DNA of 64,000 nt, taken from NCBI GenBank assembly GCA_947567595.1, contig CANOMQ010000008.1, positions 48,296 to 112,295 on the forward strand. The letters run 5' to 3'. Shown here piece by piece: positions 63,228 through 64,000 of the stretch. The notes beneath the pieces are model-generated. The model saw only the letters and a program-made list of their open reading frames with translations. It had not been told where the DNA came from and did no database searches. Positions within the stretch are counted from its first letter, which is position 1. Each line of letters opens with the position of its first letter. A program made the position numbers and the translations under genes. The stretch comes from an uncultured Lachnospiraceae bacterium. Lineage in GTDB: Bacteria; Bacillota; Clostridia; Lachnospirales; Lachnospiraceae.

Positions 63228-63395
63228 TTACTGAAACATTTTAAATCCCCCAAATACTTCCTTTATCAGTGTGACATTCGCCAGTCCAAAGTCAATCAGA
63301 GGCTGGAACCTCTGTGTAACAGCATCACCCATTGCCGCCAGACCTACGTTGATAAACAGAATGGCAAGGCTTTCCTCCTTATGCGCCCGTGTGCA
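63228..63395 (-). pseudogene. 3' fragment of an unidentified membrane protein gene
   Basis: A frame of about 50 codons with no start: KEESLAILFINVGLAAMGDAV, then TQRFQPLIDFGLANVTLIKEVFGGFKMFQ, ending at 63228. It follows the terminator of the 58-residue gene, so it is not expressed from there. It appears to be the tail of a deleted gene. The family is unknown. Confidence 0.4.
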
Positions 63396-63400
63396 TAAAA

Positions 63401-63430
63401 AAGCCCTATGGATTGATTCCCATAGGACTT
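63401..63430 (-). terminator. Terminator after the 58-residue gene
   Basis: AGTCCTATGG pairs with CCATAGGGCT around AATCAAT on the minus strand, followed by TTTTTT. Confidence 0.85.
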
Positions 63431-63463
63431 ATCGCTATAGATTCTATAGTGCCTTTAAACTAT

Positions 63464-63640
63464 TTACTTATCCGGTCTGCCGCCAAATGCGCCAAATCCG
63501 CCCCTGTCCGGAACGAAGCCGTCATAATCCGGTGAAAAGCGTTCCGCTCCCGGTATGTCCGCCAGGCCTCTCCCTCTCTCAAAAGAGCCGAATGCCCGCT
63601 CCCGCATGGACATCAGTTGTTCAAACTGTTCCCCGCCCAT
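63464..63640 (-). CDS. Small Gly/Arg/Phe-rich protein, 58 aa
   Basis: Unrecognised. ATG 63640 begins MGGEQFEQLMSMRERAFGSFERGRGLAD; the C-terminus is rich in Gly, Phe and Arg (DRGGFGAFGGRPDK) and probably disordered. It starts three bases after the MarR stop and shares its message; a terminator follows. Function cannot be assigned; small proteins in this position often accompany transport operons. Confidence 0.6.
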   Translation of the reverse strand: MGGEQFEQLMSMRERAFGSFERGRGLADIPGAERFSPDYDGFVPDRGGFGAFGGRPDK

Positions 63641-63643
63641 ACG

Positions 63644-64000
63644 TTACCTTGCCTGATCCATCCAGTCAGTTATACGCTCCTCCTCTCTGTCATCAACCTC
63701 CTGTACTCCAAACGCTGCAATAATCCTGTCTAAATATTGCCCAAACTGCTGCAATTCCTCCAATGACAGGCAGTCGAGAATTTCCTGATAATCTGTTTCA
63801 GGCTGCTGAATCTTTTTTCCTTTTTCCGTCAGATGAACAACCATGACCCGTTTGTCGTTTTCAGAGGGCTTACGTTCCACATGACCGCTTTTTTCCAGCT
63901 TATTTAACAGCTCGTTCAGCGATTGCTGCCGAATGCCCAGCAGATACGCCAGCTCCCTTGTCTTAATTTCCGGCTGGATTTTCAGCATGGCAAGGATTCT
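63644..64000 (-). CDS. MarR-family regulator, N-terminus beyond window
   Basis: Partial, open through the window edge. The visible 118 or so residues contain the winged helix: ILAMLKIQPEIKTRELAYLLGIRQQSLNELLNKLEKSGHVERKPSENDKRVMVVHLTEKGKK is the MarR recognition helix and wing (described as one domain). A helical dimerisation tail follows. Such proteins sense small molecules and repress adjacent efflux genes. Cotranscribed with the 58-residue gene downstream. Confidence 0.88.
   Translation of the reverse strand, partial: RILAMLKIQPEIKTRELAYLLGIRQQSLNELLNKLEKSGHVERKPSENDKRVMVVHLTEKGKKIQQPETDYQEILDCLSLEELQQFGQYLDRIIAAFGVQEVDDREEERITDWMDQAR

Noticed and set aside
1-64000. CRISPR arrays, tRNA or rRNA genes
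   Set aside because: No regularly spaced repeats, tRNA-like cloverleaf ends or conserved rRNA segments were noticed on either strand; a dedicated scan was not possible.

Overview
The window looks like the chromosome of an anaerobic, butyrate-forming Firmicute, most likely a member of the Lachnospiraceae (Clostridium cluster XIVa). The evidence is a complete thl-crt-hbd-bcd-etfB-etfA operon, a ptb-buk pair, D-lactate dehydrogenase, Gram-positive type 2 GalT, strong GGAGG ribosome binding sites, a clostridial Csp-like subtilase and an agr peptide-signalling locus. No rRNA, tRNA or CRISPR array was seen. Species is not claimed.

Layout. 1-3.2 kb: an agr-type quorum-sensing locus, with agrB and a short agrD-like pheromone precursor on the plus strand facing xre-agrA-agrC on the minus strand. 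3.3-8.5 kb: a minus-strand run argC-rsmF-MATE-MATE. 8.6-15.7 kb: small genes, an unassigned deacetylase-like protein, an AraC regulator, type 2 galT, an intracellular GH53 galactanase and a YjjG-like phosphatase, which together suggest galactan or galactoside use. 16-24 kb: a membrane-anchored HtrA protease behind an array of direct repeats, pseudouridine catabolism (psuG-psuK), an isolated carbamate kinase, an LspA-like protein, a lipoprotein and a KDG-type sugar kinase. 24-32 kb: a Csp-like subtilase, a TIGR01212 radical SAM protein, D-lactate dehydrogenase, ptb-buk-glycerate kinase with a truncated permease stub, and an unusually short flagellin. 32-39 kb: a polyamine operon encoding both the SpeD/SpeE and the carboxyspermidine routes. 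39-46 kb: a Uma2 protein and the crotonyl-CoA/butyryl-CoA operon.

From about 46.40 to 62.29 kb lies a mobile element of about 15.9 kb. It is AT-rich and loosely packed, and it splits one M23-type peptidase gene in two: the 5' half is at 62231-62866 and the 3' half at 45947-46404, and both break at the same Gly-Thr-Pro codons. It carries a large serine recombinase at one end, a translationally coupled DUF927-like ATPase and D12-class adenine methyltransferase, a small serine resolvase, a SprT-like metalloprotein, an XRE repressor, a lipoprotein/membrane-protein operon, and long spacers with duplicated intergenic DNA and large palindromes. Beyond it are the decayed ends of two genes, a 58-residue protein and a MarR regulator cut by the window edge.

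The genes link in several ways. Rex-like operators sit at the promoters of both butyrate operons, so redox control of the upper and terminal steps is likely shared. The polyamine operon covers arginine to putrescine to spermidine. The agr locus contains peptide, processing enzyme, receptor and response regulator. Bounds, motifs and promoters were read by eye; family names come from motif recognition, not from searches.
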